DNA of 14,534 nucleotides from JBFKMV01 sp041629655 (GTDB lineage Bacteria > Acidobacteriota > Polarisedimenticolia > Polarisedimenticolales > Polarisedimenticolaceae), in contig JBFKMV010000131.1 in NCBI GenBank assembly GCA_041629655.1, positions 1-14,534 on the forward strand. The letters are read 5' to 3'. This document shows positions 1 through 6,737 of the stretch, piece after piece (the first letter of the stretch is position 1; each line of letters starts with the position of its first letter). The notes under the pieces are model-generated. The model did not search any database. It was not told where the DNA came from and saw only the letters and a program-made list of their open reading frames with translations. Position numbers and translations under genes: made by a program.

Positions 1-1
1 G

Positions 2-343
2 AAGGACGAGGGGCCGCGCTACCGCGACCGCATCCTCGACTACCTGGAGCGCCGTGCGATCCCCGGACTGTCCGGCGACCTGGTGACGACCCGGATCCTG
101 ACCCCCGAGGATTTCCGGGACGTGCTCAACTCCCACCACGGATCGGCGTTCTCGCTGGAGCCGGTGCTGTCGCAGAGCGCCTGGTTCCGCGTGCACAACC
201 GGGACGACCGGATCGGGGGCCTGTACTTCGTGGGCTCGGGCACGCATCCCGGAGCCGGGGTGCCGGGCGTGGTCGGCTCGGCCGCGGCCACGGCCGGGCT
301 GATGCTCGGCGACCTGGGCCTCGACGCCGGGCCGCGATCCTGA
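2..343 (+). CDS. crtI: Phytoene desaturase, C-terminal end (5' part outside window)
   Basis: Only the last 113 codons are in the window, and the frame is open back to base 2. CrtI-type desaturases are FAD-dependent enzymes that insert double bonds into phytoene at the membrane. The visible C-terminus carries the family hallmark: a GLYFVGSGTHPGAGVPGV block followed by a short alanine- and glycine-rich helix that closes the FAD-binding fold (codons near 215-300). The gene stops with TGA at 341-343, and crtB starts 10 bases later, so the two are almost certainly one transcript in the common order crtI-crtB. The number of desaturation steps (neurosporene, lycopene or other) cannot be read from this fragment. 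A related carotene or apocarotenoid oxidoreductase of the same superfamily is possible, but the adjacent crtB favours phytoene desaturase. Confidence 0.9.
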   Translation, partial: KDEGPRYRDRILDYLERRAIPGLSGDLVTTRILTPEDFRDVLNSHHGSAFSLEPVLSQSAWFRVHNRDDRIGGLYFVGSGTHPGAGVPGVVGSAAATAGLMLGDLGLDAGPRS

Positions 344-353
344 GGGGAACCTG

Positions 354-1283
354 TTGGACCCGATCGTCGCGCACTGCCGGGACGCGATCCGCCGGGGCTC
401 GCAGAGCTTCGCCGGCGCCTCGCGCCTGCTCCCGCGCGGCACGCGAGACAGCGTCCACATGCTCTACGCGTGGTGCCGGCATTGCGACGACCGCATCGAC
501 CTCCAGGACCTCGGGCGCGGCCGCCCCGTGAACGCCTCGACCGCGGGCGCTCGTCTGGACGCGCTCGAAAGGGATACGCGTCGCGCACTCGACGGCGACG
601 CGGTGAAGCACCCGGCGTTCGTCGCACTGCAGCGCGTGGTCCGCCGCCACGCGATCCCGCACCACCATCCGCTGGAGCTGCTGCGGGGGTTCGCGATGGA
701 TGTCGAGGACCGGCGCTACCGGACCCTCGAGGAGACGCTCGAGTACTGCTACCACGTCGCCGGCGTGGTCGGCGTGATGATGGCGTACGTGATGGACGCC
801 GCCGAGCCCGAAGCGCTGGACCGGGCCTCGGACCTCGGCATCGCGTTCCAGATGACGAACATCGCCCGCGACGTGCTGGACGACGCGTCCGCGGGGCGGA
901 TCTACTTGCCGCTGTCCTGGCTGGCGGATGCGGACATCCCCCCGCAGCGAGTCGGCGATCCGGAGCGGCGCGCCGCCGTGGCCCGCGTCGTGCGGCGCTT
1001 GCTCCACGAGGCCGAGCGCTACTACGCGTCGGCGACCCTGGGCCTGAGGTACCTGCAACCCAGGTGCGCCTGGGCCGTGGCCGCCGCCCGCGACGTCTAC
1101 CGGGAGATCGGCCGCGTCGTCGAGAGCCGCGCCGGCGCGGCCTGGGACACGCGGGCCCGGGTTTCCGGCGCGCGCAAGGTGGCGCTCGCGCTGCGGGCCG
1201 GCCCCGGGGCCTGGGTGCAGCGGCGGCGGGATCCGGCGGGACCGGTCCGCCGGGAGGGGCTGTGGACCCGTCCTCAGCCCTGA
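354..1283 (+). CDS. crtB: Phytoene synthase (TTG start)
   Basis: This 309-residue protein condenses two GGPP molecules head to head into phytoene, the first committed step of carotenoid synthesis. Both Asp-rich substrate/Mg-binding motifs are present: DDRID at residues 45-49 and DVLDD at 173-177, the latter within the family block NIARDVLDD followed by GRIYLP. The C-terminal pattern VYREIG (249-253) and the later AW-D (263-265) are also typical. Length matches the family (about 300 residues). I chose the TTG at 354 because no ATG or GTG lies between it and the conserved N-terminal SFA and MLYAWCR blocks, and because GAGGGGAA lies just upstream at 342-349, overlapping the crtI stop. A squalene or diapophytoene synthase is the main alternative, but the crtI, crtE and crtZ neighbours favour CrtB. 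The 3' end overlaps the convergent crtZ by 10 bases. Confidence 0.95.
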   Translation: MDPIVAHCRDAIRRGSQSFAGASRLLPRGTRDSVHMLYAWCRHCDDRIDLQDLGRGRPVNASTAGARLDALERDTRRALDGDAVKHPAFVALQRVVRRHAIPHHHPLELLRGFAMDVEDRRYRTLEETLEYCYHVAGVVGVMMAYVMDAAEPEALDRASDLGIAFQMTNIARDVLDDASAGRIYLPLSWLADADIPPQRVGDPERRAAVARVVRRLLHEAERYYASATLGLRYLQPRCAWAVAAARDVYREIGRVVESRAGAAWDTRARVSGARKVALALRAGPGAWVQRRRDPAGPVRREGLWTRPQP

Positions 1284-1744
1284 CTCGCGGCCCCGGGTCG
1301 GCGGCTCAGCTTGTCCAGCGGAGGGGCATACAGGAATCCGAACGACTGCGCGCCGTGCTTGCGGTGCGTCTTGTGATGGATCAGGTGAGCCTGGACGATC
1401 CGCCGCAGGTAACGGCTCCTGGGCGTCAGCCGCACCGGCAGCCGCCGGTGCACGATCACGTCGTGGAAGCCGAAGTAGGCCACGCCGTAGGCCGCCATTC
1501 CCAGACCGACCCACAGCAGGGCCGGCTGACCGTGCGTCCCGTACCAGATCAGCACGATCGACGGGATGCTGAAGAACACGCCGAACAGGTCGTTCCACTC
1601 GAAACGCCCCTTGTGCGGCTCGTGGTGGGAGGCGTGCAGGAACCACAGCGGCCCGTGCATCAGGTAGCGGTGCGCGAGGTAGGCCACCATTTCCATCGCG
1701 GCCAGGGTGCCCAGGAACAGCGCCGCGTAGAGCAGCACGCGCAT
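1274..1744 (-). CDS. crtZ: Beta-carotene 3-hydroxylase, CrtZ type
   Basis: This 156-residue integral membrane di-iron hydroxylase of the fatty-acid hydroxylase superfamily would add 3-hydroxyl groups to beta-ionone rings, as in zeaxanthin formation. All four histidine clusters expected of CrtZ are visible: H25/H30 (HRYLMH), H37/H40/H41/H44 (HASHHEPH), H94/H99 (FHDVIVH) and H120/H123/H124/H127 (HLIHHKTH). Hydrophobic segments lie near residues 4-22, 53-68 and 75-92. The ATG at 1744-1742 shares one base with the TGA of the upstream permease gene (TGATG), and a full GGAGGT Shine-Dalgarno lies 6 bases upstream. It is therefore the last gene of the crtE-ABC-crtZ operon. Its last 10 bases overlap the end of crtB on the other strand. 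Ring hydroxylation requires a lycopene cyclase, which is not in this window. Confidence 0.95.
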   Translation of the reverse strand: MRVLLYAALFLGTLAAMEMVAYLAHRYLMHGPLWFLHASHHEPHKGRFEWNDLFGVFFSIPSIVLIWYGTHGQPALLWVGLGMAAYGVAYFGFHDVIVHRRLPVRLTPRSRYLRRIVQAHLIHHKTHRKHGAQSFGFLYAPPLDKLSRRPGAASQG

Positions 1745-2988
1745 CACAGAACCTCCATCCGTCGCGCCAACCGCCGGGACACGAGCAGTCCGGCTGCGGC
1801 GGTCGCCAGCAGCGCGGTCCACGGAATCCACAGCGCCGCCGCGGTCCCGTCCCGCCAGAAGATCGAGGTGTAAGCCTCGACGGCCCAGGTGTTGGGCGTG
1901 ATCCAGCCCAGATCCTGCAACAGGGGCGGCATGAAGAACCGCGGCACCATGCTGCCCCCCAACGCCGCAAGCACCAGTATAGCGACGTTGGCGATCGTCT
2001 GCGCCTGGCGGCGCGTGCGGCAGGCGGTGACCAGCGTCAGCGCGAGACCCGCCGCGGCCGCGGCCGCGGCCGCCGTCGTCACGGACCACGCGCCGAGGTG
2101 CGCGGGCAGGTCGACGCCGTGGACTTGCCAGGCGACGACGAAGATCACGCCGACCTGCACGAATCCCTGCAGGGTCAGGAACAGGAACTTGCCGTGGATC
2201 AGGACCCGAGTGCTTCCGGGGCCGGCGAGGATGCGGTCGAGCAGCCCCGAGTCGCGTTCCTCGAGCAGCGAGATCGCCCCGTGCACGCAGGAGAACAACA
2301 AGAACAGCACCGCGATCGCTCCGGCGTAGTAGGCGACGTGGTTGTGTGCGGCGGAGCGTCCGGCCACGTCCTCCCGCTCGAACAGATCCGAAAAACCCCA
2401 ACCCGCGTCTCGCCCCTCCGCCTGGGCTTCGAGGGCGTCCCCCCGCAGCTCGGCCAGCCCCTCGGTCAGCTGCTCGCGCTGGTCCGGCCGCAGCTCGAGA
2501 AACTCGTCCTCCAGCAGGTCCACGACGCCCTTCAGCGCCACGTCGGGAAGCGCCGCAAAGTACGCCTTCTGGATCTGGCCGGCCAGCATCGGGAACGCGA
2601 CGCCGCGAACGGGGTCGGTCACGATCAGCAGCGGCGCCGGGCCGAATCCTCCCAGCGAGTCGAGGGGCTCGGCGTTCGCGCGCACGATCAGGCCGACGTC
2701 GGCCGATCCCCGGCGCACCAGCCGCCGCACATCGTCCGCATCGAGGGCGTCGCCGCCCACCGGCAACAACCCGGGATCGGATCGCAGGGCCGCGAGCAGT
2801 CTCACCGACACGTCGCTTCTGACCTCGTCGGCCACGGCCAGCTTGAGCCTGAGCTGTTCCCCGGTGGCCCCGGAGAATATCGCCGCGAAGACCAGGAACA
2901 CCAGGCCGGGGAGCAGGAAGCTCATCGCCAGCGCCGCGCGGTCCCGCAGCAGCCCCAGCAGCATGGCCCGGAAGACCGCCGCGCTCAC
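1744..2988 (-). CDS. ABC-2 type transporter permease in carotenoid operon
   Basis: This 414-residue permease resembles the ABC-2 (PF12698-like) export family. The first membrane segment is at about 21-39, followed by a large extracytoplasmic domain (about 40-215) and five further segments near 219-238, 265-287, 299-321, 331-347 and 383-403. After the second segment comes a charged stretch, EERDSGLLDRIL (243-254), typical of the cytoplasmic coupling region that contacts the ATPase. Segment 4 contains a long alanine run. The GTG at 2988 forms a GTGA overlap with the stop of the ATPase gene, with GGGGAG upstream. The gene ends one base into the crtZ start, so the two transporter genes are translationally linked to crtE and crtZ. 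The substrate is unknown. Position suggests a role tied to carotenoids or other isoprenoids, but that is inference, and drug or lipid exporters look similar. Confidence 0.9.
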   Translation of the reverse strand: MSAAVFRAMLLGLLRDRAALAMSFLLPGLVFLVFAAIFSGATGEQLRLKLAVADEVRSDVSVRLLAALRSDPGLLPVGGDALDADDVRRLVRRGSADVGLIVRANAEPLDSLGGFGPAPLLIVTDPVRGVAFPMLAGQIQKAYFAALPDVALKGVVDLLEDEFLELRPDQREQLTEGLAELRGDALEAQAEGRDAGWGFSDLFEREDVAGRSAAHNHVAYYAGAIAVLFLLFSCVHGAISLLEERDSGLLDRILAGPGSTRVLIHGKFLFLTLQGFVQVGVIFVVAWQVHGVDLPAHLGAWSVTTAAAAAAAAGLALTLVTACRTRRQAQTIANVAILVLAALGGSMVPRFFMPPLLQDLGWITPNTWAVEAYTSIFWRDGTAAALWIPWTALLATAAAGLLVSRRLARRMEVL

Positions 2989-3926
2989 GCGTCCAGCTCC
3001 CCGCCGGTGACGCGGAAGAACACCTCCCGCAGCCCCGGCTCGCACAGGCGCACCTCGGACGCGGGCAGGCCGGCCCCGTGAAGCTCCTCCTGCAGGCCGC
3101 CCACGGCGGCGATGCCGCCGCGCCAGTCCCCGGACCACACGCCTTCTCCGGCCACACGGCCGAGACCGGCGGACTCGAGCGACTCCCGGACCTCGGGCGT
3201 CGGCTCGCGGTCGAACCGGATCCTCAGCTCCTTGGCGTCGCCGAAGGTCTCGCGCACCAGCCCCGGCAGCGTTCCCTCCGCCCGGACCGTGCCCTCGACG
3301 ATGATCGCGATCCTGTCGGCGAGGCTCTCGGCCTCGTGCATGTCGTGCGTGGTCATCAACACGCTCATGCCCCCGGCGCGCAACGTGCGCAGCAGCTCGT
3401 GGATCCTGTCCCGGGCGGCCGGGTCCACGCCCACCGTGGGCTCGTCCAGCAGCAGCACGCGGGGCCGGTGCAGGGTGCCCGCAACGATGTTCAGTCGACG
3501 CTTCATGCCCCCGGACAATGCCGCACAGCGTTCCTGCGCCCGGTCGGCGAGACCGCTCCAGTCGAGGGCCCCGGCGACCGCCGCGGGAAGCTCCCGCCGG
3601 CGGACGCCGGCCAGCCGGCCCAGCACCTCGAGGTTCTCGCGCACGGTGAGGTACGGGTACAGCGCGATGTCCTGCGGCACGAGCCCCAGCCGCCCGCGCG
3701 CCGCAGCGTCCCGCCGCGGGTCGCTCCCGTCGAGGTTCACCTGCCCGGCATCGAGGGCGACCCGGCCGCAGATCGCCCGGATCAGCGTCGTCTTGCCCGC
3801 CCCGTTCGGTCCCAACAGCGCGTGGATCCGCGCGGCGGGGAGCGTCAGCGAGACGTCGCGGATCGCCTGGCGGGTCCCGTAGGCCTTGGCGGCTCGCCGG
3901 ATCTCGAGGACCGGCGTCGCGGTCAC
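2985..3926 (-). CDS. ABC transporter ATP-binding protein in carotenoid operon
   Basis: This 313-residue cytoplasmic ATPase would energise the permease encoded immediately downstream. All motifs of an active ABC ATPase are visible: Walker A GPNGAGKT at 39-46, Q-loop glutamine 85 (LVPQD), signature LSGGM at 138-142, Walker B VLLLDEP at 157-163 with catalytic Glu162, and switch His194 (MTTHD). The roughly 100 residues after the nucleotide-binding domain form a C-terminal extension of the kind seen in DrrA, NodI and CcmA-like exporter ATPases. The GTG start at 3926 overlaps the crtE stop by GTGA, and the stop overlaps the permease start in the same way. One ATPase gene plus one permease gene fits a homodimeric exporter. 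Family assignment is firm, but the transported substrate is not. Confidence 0.95.
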   Translation of the reverse strand: MTATPVLEIRRAAKAYGTRQAIRDVSLTLPAARIHALLGPNGAGKTTLIRAICGRVALDAGQVNLDGSDPRRDAAARGRLGLVPQDIALYPYLTVRENLEVLGRLAGVRRRELPAAVAGALDWSGLADRAQERCAALSGGMKRRLNIVAGTLHRPRVLLLDEPTVGVDPAARDRIHELLRTLRAGGMSVLMTTHDMHEAESLADRIAIIVEGTVRAEGTLPGLVRETFGDAKELRIRFDREPTPEVRESLESAGLGRVAGEGVWSGDWRGGIAAVGGLQEELHGAGLPASEVRLCEPGLREVFFRVTGGELDA

Positions 3927-4873
3927 GACCGCGCCGCCCTCGCCCGGAACGTCGCCAGCAGCGAGAGCGCGAGGCGCTCCAGGGGCTCCGCCTCGGGGCC
4001 GATCGCCCGCAGGGCTCCCACCGCGGATTCCAGGTAGGAGCTGGTCCGGCGGCGGGCCACCTCGGGGCCGAGCACCGTCAGGAACGTCGCCTTGGAGCGG
4101 TCCTGACCGATGTCCTTGCCCACCGCTTCCTGGGTGCCGTGCCCGTCCAGCAGATCGTCCAGGACCTGGAAGCACAGGCCCAGGTTCCAGGCGAACTCCT
4201 GCACCGCGGCGATCCACTCGGCGGGCGCACGGGCCACGATCGCTCCCGCCTCCGCCGCGGCGACGAACAGCGCCGCGGTCTTCTCCCGCGCCACCTGCTC
4301 CAGGAAGTCCGGTTCGGATTGTGCGGGCCCGGCCTGGCGCAGGTCCCGCACCTGTCCGGAGACGATGCCCTCGTCGCCGATCATGCGCGAGACCAGCCGA
4401 ACCAAGGCCACCCGGGCCGAATCGGTCAGACCGGGGGCATCGGCCAGGACGCCGTACGCCTGGTTGAGGAGATAGATCGAGGCGAGCGTGGCCAGGTCCT
4501 CCCCGTGCTCGCGATGGCACGCCGGCTGGCCGCGCCGGACGGCCGCGTCGTCCATCGCCGGCAGGTCGTCCATGATCAGCGAAGCGGTGTGCACCATCTC
4601 GATGGCGCAGGCCGGGTCGAGCGCCTCCGTGGCCGCGCCGCCCAGCGCCTCCGCCGCCGCCAGGGTCAGGATGGGCCGGATCCGCTTCCCGGGTGCCAGC
4701 AGGGAGTGGCGCACCGCCCGGTGCAGCGCCTCGGGCGGCGTGTCCACGCCGGGCAGGAGGCGCTCCAGGCGGAGATCGACCCGGCAACGCAGCGCATCCA
4801 TCCAGCGCTCCAGCGCCGCGGCGTTCTTGAGGTCCCCGCCCGGGTACGGGCGGCCCGCGTCGACAGCTTCCAT
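3923..4873 (-). CDS. crtE: Geranylgeranyl diphosphate synthase
   Basis: This 316-residue trans-prenyltransferase makes GGPP from IPP and allylic diphosphates, supplying CrtB. Key motifs are GKRIRP at 62-67, the first Asp-rich motif DDLPAMDD at 102-109 (the two-residue insertion form), GQ at 173-174, and the second Asp-rich motif DDLLD at 239-243 followed by GKD at 252-254. The residue five before the first Asp is Ala97 (HTASLIMDD). Bacterial farnesyl synthases (IspA) usually have an aromatic residue there, so the small side chain supports a longer GGPP product. I chose ATG at 4873, although its Shine-Dalgarno is weak. A TTG at 4909 with GGGGA 7 bases upstream would add 12 residues and is a real alternative. 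It is the first gene of the operon, divergent from the glycoside hydrolase gene. Confidence 0.9.
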   Translation of the reverse strand: MEAVDAGRPYPGGDLKNAAALERWMDALRCRVDLRLERLLPGVDTPPEALHRAVRHSLLAPGKRIRPILTLAAAEALGGAATEALDPACAIEMVHTASLIMDDLPAMDDAAVRRGQPACHREHGEDLATLASIYLLNQAYGVLADAPGLTDSARVALVRLVSRMIGDEGIVSGQVRDLRQAGPAQSEPDFLEQVAREKTAALFVAAAEAGAIVARAPAEWIAAVQEFAWNLGLCFQVLDDLLDGHGTQEAVGKDIGQDRSKATFLTVLGPEVARRRTSSYLESAVGALRAIGPEAEPLERLALSLLATFRARAARS

Positions 4874-4909
4874 CCAGGCTATTGTTCCAGGCGAGCGGGC
4901 ACCGTGCAA

Positions 4910-4915
4910 AGAATA
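4910..4915 (-). promoter_or_regulatory. Possible -10 box for the crtE operon
   Basis: Read on the - strand, TATTCT lies 36 bases before the ATG at 4873. No good -35 element is visible at the usual spacing, so this is weak. If it is the real -10, the alternative TTG start at 4909 would be ruled out, because it would lie before or at the transcription start. Confidence 0.25.
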
Positions 4916-4934
4916 GTCCCCGATCGCTCAGGCC

Positions 4935-4943
4935 TGATAGAGT
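4935..4943 (+). promoter_or_regulatory. Possible extended -10 promoter for the glycoside hydrolase gene
   Basis: TGATAGAGT fits the extended -10 pattern TGnTAnnnT and sits 23 bases before the GTG start at 4967, leaving room for the GAGGAG ribosome-binding site. I see no clear -35, which extended -10 promoters often do without. The site lies in the 93-base divergent region shared with crtE. Confidence 0.35.
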
Positions 4944-4954
4944 CGTCGGCTCCC

Positions 4955-4960
4955 GAGGAG
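4955..4960 (+). promoter_or_regulatory. Shine-Dalgarno GAGGAG deciding the GTG start at 4967
   Basis: GAGGAG is spaced 6 bases from GTG 4967. The reading frame is open for hundreds of bases further upstream inside crtE, but this site and the signal peptide that begins at 4967 fix the start. Confidence 0.75.
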
Positions 4961-4966
4961 CGAGAC

Positions 4967-6631
4967 GTGGCGACATCCCCCGGCCGCCTTGGCCCGTGCA
5001 TCCTGCTGGCAGCCGTGGTCTTGGCCGGCGCCGCCTGCTCGGAAGCGCCGCCCCGGTCGCTGGAGGGCCGAGCTCGCCTCGACCGGGTTTCCGAGCGCGT
5101 GGAGCGGTACCAGGTACACGAGACGGTTCTCCGCGTGGACCCCGCGCCGGCCGGTAACCCCTTCACCGACGCCGAGCTCCGCGGCCGCTACCACGACCCG
5201 GCGGGGCGGACGCTCGAGGTGGCCGGGTTCTGCGACAGCGAGGACGGCTCGACCTACCGCATCCGCTTCCTGCCACGTACGCCGGGGCGCCACACCGCCG
5301 AGCTGACCTTCGCGACCCGCGACGGCCGGATCGAGCTGCCGCTGTCCTTCGAAGTCGTCGCGGGCACGCGCCCGGGCCCGGTCACCGCCGATCCCGACAA
5401 CCCGCGGCGGTTGATGCTCGAGAGCGGCGAGCACCCGTACTTCGTGTCCAAGACCGCGTGGCTGTTGTTCGGGACCCCCAACTGGCGCGAGTTCATCGAC
5501 CAGGCCGCGGAGAACGGCTTCAACGTGCTGCGCGCCGGGATCGAGTGCGACTACTACCACGGCACGGCGGGGATCGACGTCTGGCCCTGGGCCGGGACCC
5601 GGGACGATCCGGACTTCTCGCGGTTCGATCTGGCGACCTGGCGGCGCATCGACGAGATCTTCTCCTATGCGGCGAGCCGCGGGGTCTGGCTCGAGCCGGT
5701 GATCTTCACCTCCCATCGCGGGGGCGCGGTCTCGCTGCGCCACCTGTTCGGCACGCTGCCGGACCGCCGGATGGAGGCGTACTGGCGCTACCTGATGGCG
5801 CGGCTGGCCGCGTACCCGAACGTCGTGTTCTTCCAGCTCTACAACGAGTTCAAGTGGCGCAAGGGCTACCAGGAGCACATGGCGCGCACGCTCGAGCGGC
5901 ACAACCCGTTCGGGCGGTTGATCACGACCTCGTGGGGCACCACGGACGGCCCGATCTGGCCGGATGAGGACTGGAACGACCTGTCGCTCAACCACTCCTG
6001 CACCTCGAGCAACCCGGAACGTCACGGGCTGGAGAGCTACTACTACCGCGTCGGTCTGGCCGTCGCCGCGGTGCCCAAGCCGGGCTGGATCGACGAGAGC
6101 GGCCGGAGGCGCCACGGCAACCACGACCCGGTCTACCGCCGCAAGGAGTACTGGGTCTGGAGCCTCGCCGGCGTGTACTGGAACTACCACTCCGACGGCG
6201 GCTGCGACCGGATCCGCGAGATGCCCCTCGGCCCGGGCGAGGAGTACGTGCGCCCGATCCGCAGCTTCTGGGAAGGACTGGACGAGTGGTGGCGCCTGGC
6301 GGCGGCCCCGGACCTGATCGCCGACCATGCGGGCGTCGACCACGTGTTCGCGGCCGCCGGTCCCGGGCGCGAGCGCTTCGTGCTCTACCTGGCCAACGCG
6401 ACGAGCGGGTCCGAGTCGGGGGAGGCCACCGTACGGCTGGCCGTACCGGCGGCGGGCCGCGAGGTGCGGTTCTACGTGCCCGAGACCGGCCGCTACCTGG
6501 AGCGGCGCGGCGGGCTCGAGCCGGACGGGGACGGGAGGAGCCTGCTTCGCGCTCCCGCGTTCCGGGACGACCTGGTGGCGGTGGTCGATCGATCCGCAGA
6601 ACGGGTGGCATTTTCTGTCACTTCGCGGTAA
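4967..6631 (+). CDS. Putative lipoprotein glycoside hydrolase (DUF5060, apiosidase-like barrel, PF12904-like C-terminus)
   Basis: This 554-residue exported protein is probably a carbohydrase. Residues 1-24 form a signal peptide ending in LAGAAC. Cys24 could be lipidated, though the residue at -3 is Gly, which is unusual. Residues about 44-132 look like the DUF5060 beta-sandwich. Residues about 145-450 look like a clan GH-A type TIM barrel of the DUF4038/apiosidase-like group. The candidate acid/base is Glu294 in QLYNEF and the candidate nucleophile Glu377 in WIDESG. Residues about 468-541 resemble the beta-sandwich often called the putative collagen-binding domain (PF12904), which commonly ends such enzymes. 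I recognise the architecture from family knowledge, and the substrate cannot be deduced. The GTG start is fixed by GAGGAG 6 bases upstream and by the signal peptide. No SusC/D-like or other sugar-use genes are adjacent, so it is a solitary hydrolase. Confidence 0.85.
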   Translation: MATSPGRLGPCILLAAVVLAGAACSEAPPRSLEGRARLDRVSERVERYQVHETVLRVDPAPAGNPFTDAELRGRYHDPAGRTLEVAGFCDSEDGSTYRIRFLPRTPGRHTAELTFATRDGRIELPLSFEVVAGTRPGPVTADPDNPRRLMLESGEHPYFVSKTAWLLFGTPNWREFIDQAAENGFNVLRAGIECDYYHGTAGIDVWPWAGTRDDPDFSRFDLATWRRIDEIFSYAASRGVWLEPVIFTSHRGGAVSLRHLFGTLPDRRMEAYWRYLMARLAAYPNVVFFQLYNEFKWRKGYQEHMARTLERHNPFGRLITTSWGTTDGPIWPDEDWNDLSLNHSCTSSNPERHGLESYYYRVGLAVAAVPKPGWIDESGRRRHGNHDPVYRRKEYWVWSLAGVYWNYHSDGGCDRIREMPLGPGEEYVRPIRSFWEGLDEWWRLAAAPDLIADHAGVDHVFAAAGPGRERFVLYLANATSGSESGEATVRLAVPAAGREVRFYVPETGRYLERRGGLEPDGDGRSLLRAPAFRDDLVAVVDRSAERVAFSVTSR

Positions 6632-6737
6632 ATGGGTCCCAGGGTCGGTCGTTCTGTCTTCGCGTCCCGGGCATCACAACGGGGATGAGCCCTTGCGAGC
6701 CACCCGGGGCCGGCCGACTGCGAGAAGGGGGTCCAAC
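6632..6737 (+). other. Intergenic region before the exported-protein/protease pair
   Basis: These 106 bases lie between the hydrolase stop and the next ATG. I see an AGAAGGGGG ribosome-binding site near 6722-6730 but no convincing -35/-10 pair or terminator. CCCTT near 6690 could pair with AAGGG in the ribosome-binding site, but only 5 base pairs form, so regulation by that fold is not supported. Confidence 0.4.

Noticed and set aside
126..1970. Very long open frame on the - strand across crtI, crtB and crtZ
   Set aside because: It is a shadow caused by high G+C. It runs antisense to well-supported genes and in another frame of crtZ, is rich in Arg/Pro/Ala, and has no recognisable domain.
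2051..2074. GCGGCC microsatellite-like run
   Set aside because: It simply encodes the alanine run in a transmembrane helix of the permease. It is too short to call a functional repeat.
4139..4966. Upstream extension of the glycoside hydrolase frame into the crtE region
   Set aside because: The added 276 codons are antisense to crtE and resemble no protein. The signal peptide and GAGGAG site place the start at 4967.
6632..6737. Possible riboswitch or regulatory RNA before the exported-protein gene
   Set aside because: I looked for cobalamin, cyclic-di-GMP and similar consensus blocks and found none. The only pairing with the ribosome-binding site is 5 base pairs.
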